The notes below the pieces were generated by a model. The model was not told where the DNA came from. It made no database searches and was given only the letters and a program-made list of their open reading frames with translations. Position numbers and translations under genes: made by a program. A stretch of 15,581 nucleotides of DNA from an uncultured Planctomycetia bacterium (lineage in GTDB: Bacteria > Planctomycetota > UBA1135 > GCA-002686595): assembly GCA_937952135.1 (NCBI GenBank), contig CALFYL010000400.1, positions 1 to 15,581 on the forward strand, written 5' to 3'. Below, piece by piece: positions 13,795 to 15,581 of this stretch; position 1 is the first letter of the stretch; the number at the start of each line of letters is the position of its first letter.

Positions 13795-15075
13795 TCAGGC
13801 GATCGGCGCGAGCGCGTACTTCGCGCCGAGCACGTCCTCGTGCTTCAACCCGAAGCAGCGCTCGATGAGCGTCGCGTAGACGCTGCGGAAGTCCGTCGTG
13901 TGCGCGAGGTCGCCTTCGTCGAGCTTCTCGAACGACGGGTGCGCGCCGTGCAAGCCGCCCTCGATCTTGTGGCCGAGCACGAAGAGCGGCGCGGCGACGC
14001 CGTGGTCCGTCCCGCGCGAGCCGTTCTCCGCCACGCGGCGGCCGAACTCGCTGAACACCACCACGACCGCCGCGCGTCCGCGCTCGCTGCGACCGAGGTC
14101 CTCGAGGAACGCACCGAGCGCGCCGTCGAGTTGCTTCATCAAGTTGTCGTGGCGGTTCTTCTGGTCGGTGTGCGTGTCGAAGCCGCCGAGCTCGAGCGAC
14201 AGCACGCGCGAGCCGATGTCGCTGTTCACGAGCGCCGCGACATCGCGCAGCGAACCCGCGAGCGCGTCGTTGCGCGGATAGACGATCGGCGTCGTGTAGC
14301 GCGCGGCCGCGCGCCGCACTTGCAGCGACGAGCTGTGTCCGTCGTTCATCACGCGTCGCAGGAAGTCGACGCTCGACTCACCCTCGAGCTTGCGCGGTTT
14401 CTCCGCGCCCGGAAGCAGCTCGTCCGCAGCCGCGCCCATGCCGCTCGCCTTCGCGTACGCGTCGGTTTCGTGCTCGCCGCCCGCCCAGCGATACGCCGCC
14501 GGATTCACGAACGTCGCCGCCGGGTGATTCGTCGAGTGCAGCGAATACGGCACGTTCGAGCCGACGTGCACCACAAGGTTCGGGTTCGTCTCGCGCTCGA
14601 AGGCCTTCTCGCACACGCGTCCGATCCAACCCGTTCCGACGCCGCGGCCGCGCGCATCCGCGGCGTGCCAGATGTCGAGCGATTGGAAGTGCGAGCGAAT
14701 GGGCTTGGGATACCCGACGCCCTCGACGATCGCGAGCTGCCCGGCGTCGAACGCCTTGCGGAGGCGCTTCCACTCGCCGTGGAGGCCGCGGTACTCGTCG
14801 AGCACGAGCAGCTTCTCCATCTTGTGCGCGATCGACGGCCGCGCGCGGTGGTACGCATCCTCGGCGTACGGAACGACGGTGCTGAGCCCGTCGTTGCCGC
14901 CCGAGAGCTGCAAGAGGATGAGCGGCCGCACGGCGCGCTCTTGCGGGAGCTGGGCCGAGCCGAAGAGCTTCACCGCGCCGTTCGCGCGGCTCGAGAGCAG
15001 CGTGCACGCGCCGAGCGCTCCGAGCGAGAGCAGCGCGCGGCGGTCGAGGTCTTGTCGTGATCCGTCGGTTCGCAT
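13795..15075 (-). CDS. DUF1501 protein with Tat-type signal
   Basis: The product has 426 residues, a normal length for the family. The N-terminus carries a twin-arginine pattern (DRRALLSLGA, Arg12-Arg13) followed by a hydrophobic stretch, as in other planctomycete DUF1501 proteins exported folded by Tat. The family is related to alkaline phosphatase/sulfatase-fold enzymes, and the expected metal-site motifs are visible: GGNDG at 59-63, FDTH at 299-302, SEFGR at 342-346 and GTDHG at 355-359. The biochemical function is not established. DUF1501 genes commonly follow DUF1800 genes, and here the stop of the DUF1800 gene is 12 bases upstream, overlapping a TGAGAGG ribosome site about 9 bases before this ATG. 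The pair is therefore very likely co-transcribed and co-translated. Confidence 0.92.
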   Translation of the reverse strand: MRTDGSRQDLDRRALLSLGALGACTLLSSRANGAVKLFGSAQLPQERAVRPLILLQLSGGNDGLSTVVPYAEDAYHRARPSIAHKMEKLLVLDEYRGLHGEWKRLRKAFDAGQLAIVEGVGYPKPIRSHFQSLDIWHAADARGRGVGTGWIGRVCEKAFERETNPNLVVHVGSNVPYSLHSTNHPAATFVNPAAYRWAGGEHETDAYAKASGMGAAADELLPGAEKPRKLEGESSVDFLRRVMNDGHSSSLQVRRAAARYTTPIVYPRNDALAGSLRDVAALVNSDIGSRVLSLELGGFDTHTDQKNRHDNLMKQLDGALGAFLEDLGRSERGRAAVVVVFSEFGRRVAENGSRGTDHGVAAPLFVLGHKIEGGLHGAHPSFEKLDEGDLAHTTDFRSVYATLIERCFGLKHEDVLGAKYALAPIA

Positions 15076-15087
15076 CGAAGGCGCCTC

Positions 15088-15581
15088 TCAACTCACCTGG
15101 GCTTCGGGCAGCGACAAGATCACGTGCGCGAGCCGGCGCAGGATGCCCTCCGCCTTCACGCCCGCCGCGAGCAGCCGGCCGTCGTCGAGATCGAGCGCGA
15201 GCCGCTCGCGCTCCATGAACTCCACGAGCGCTGCGCGGCTCTCCGCGGTCAACGCGATCGGCAGCAGCTCGTCCGCGAGCGTGTCGATGATCTCGCCGTC
15301 CGTGCCCGCGCCGAGCCGCGCCATGCGCGCCGACAGGTTCACGCGCGGGTAGTACACCGTGCCGAGCATGCGCTTCATCGCGGACATCTCCGGCCCGAGG
15401 TCGACCTTCTTGCCGTCCTTCGGATTCGCCGCGGGCCGCGAGGGGCCCATCGAATCCCCCATCATCCCGCCGTCCGCGTCCATCATCGGCGGTTCGGCTT
15501 CGAACTCGAACGCTTCGTCCTTCAAGACGTCCTCGAGCTTCACGACGCCGAGCAACATGCCGGCCATGTTGCCGCGCGCGA
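15088..15581 (-). CDS. C-terminal part of a DUF1800 protein (5' end beyond window)
   Basis: About 164 codons of open frame enter from the right edge and stop at 15088-15090. The first visible residues, ARGNMAGMLLGVV, match the segment that follows the 'INTATLFARxN' motif of DUF1800 proteins. The C-terminus, AEGILRRLAHVILSLPEAQVS, matches the family's last helix. An ATG at 15567 is in frame but is internal to this conserved stretch, so the gene is truncated rather than starting there. Between the two conserved parts lies a Met/Asp/Pro-rich insertion (PPMMDADGGMMGDSMGPSRP). DUF1800 proteins are probably exported and of unknown activity, and pair with DUF1501, as seen here with a 12-base gap. 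Confidence 0.85.
   Translation of the reverse strand, partial: ARGNMAGMLLGVVKLEDVLKDEAFEFEAEPPMMDADGGMMGDSMGPSRPAANPKDGKKVDLGPEMSAMKRMLGTVYYPRVNLSARMARLGAGTDGEIIDTLADELLPIALTAESRAALVEFMERERLALDLDDGRLLAAGVKAEGILRRLAHVILSLPEAQVS

Noticed and set aside
13840..15060. Plus-strand open frame of 406 codons opposite DUF1501
   Set aside because: Low-complexity Arg/Val/Glu/Ala composition; the minus strand carries all DUF1501 motifs.
1..15581. CRISPR array, transposase, integrase or phage genes
   Set aside because: No short regularly spaced direct repeats and no mobile-element protein motifs were seen in any frame.

Overview
The window is a GC-rich piece of chromosome that most likely comes from a planctomycete (Planctomycetota) or a close relative. 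The lineage call rests on family content: secreted DUF1565/choice-of-anchor-Q beta-helix proteins, a PD40 propeller with a 'CTAK-NSLGC' C-terminal domain, a DUF1800-DUF1501 gene pair, DUF1570-like gluzincins with a short 'LKDGRxLEG' N-terminal domain, and an ECF sigma factor fused through a transmembrane helix to carboxypeptidase-regulatory-like repeats. Marker genes (rRNA, ribosomal proteins) are absent, so the lineage is inference. No tRNA, rRNA, CRISPR array, insertion sequence or phage gene was seen.

Layout. At 1-2098 lies the 3' end of one DUF1565 beta-helix gene and a complete paralogue; their last 285 bases are 93% identical. Two strong hairpins follow. At 2294-4036 is a secreted seven-repeat PD40 propeller protein. 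It meets two minus-strand genes tail to tail (6 bases between stop codons): a small membrane protein (4043-4438) and a VOC/glyoxalase-fold protein with a histone-like basic tail (4482-4997). A divergent spacer of about 210 bases leads into a plus-strand pair. Its first gene (5212-6924) is a PsbP-like plus degenerate gluzincin protein that has lost the HExxH signature. The second (6931-8451) is a related protein with an intact HEANH motif and TPR-like C-terminus. Then comes a small gene interrupted by an in-frame TGA (8542-8850), the 1021-codon sigma factor/membrane/repeat fusion (8927-11992), a third DUF1565 paralogue (12153-13724), and on the minus strand DUF1501 (13795-15075) preceded by the 3' part of DUF1800 (15088 to the right edge).

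How the genes relate. Most of the products are predicted to be exported: beta-helix and propeller surface proteins, envelope metallopeptidase-like proteins, and a Tat-type DUF1501 protein. The three beta-helix proteins and the propeller protein finish with similar C-terminal residues, suggesting a shared terminal domain type or sorting feature. The sigma fusion could couple envelope state to transcription, but no target promoter can be shown from this sequence.

The most notable observations are the nonsense-interrupted gene at 8542, the active/degenerate peptidase pair, the membrane-tethered sigma factor with a well-placed internal ribosome binding site exactly at its transmembrane helix, and the recently duplicated or converted C-terminal domain at the left end.
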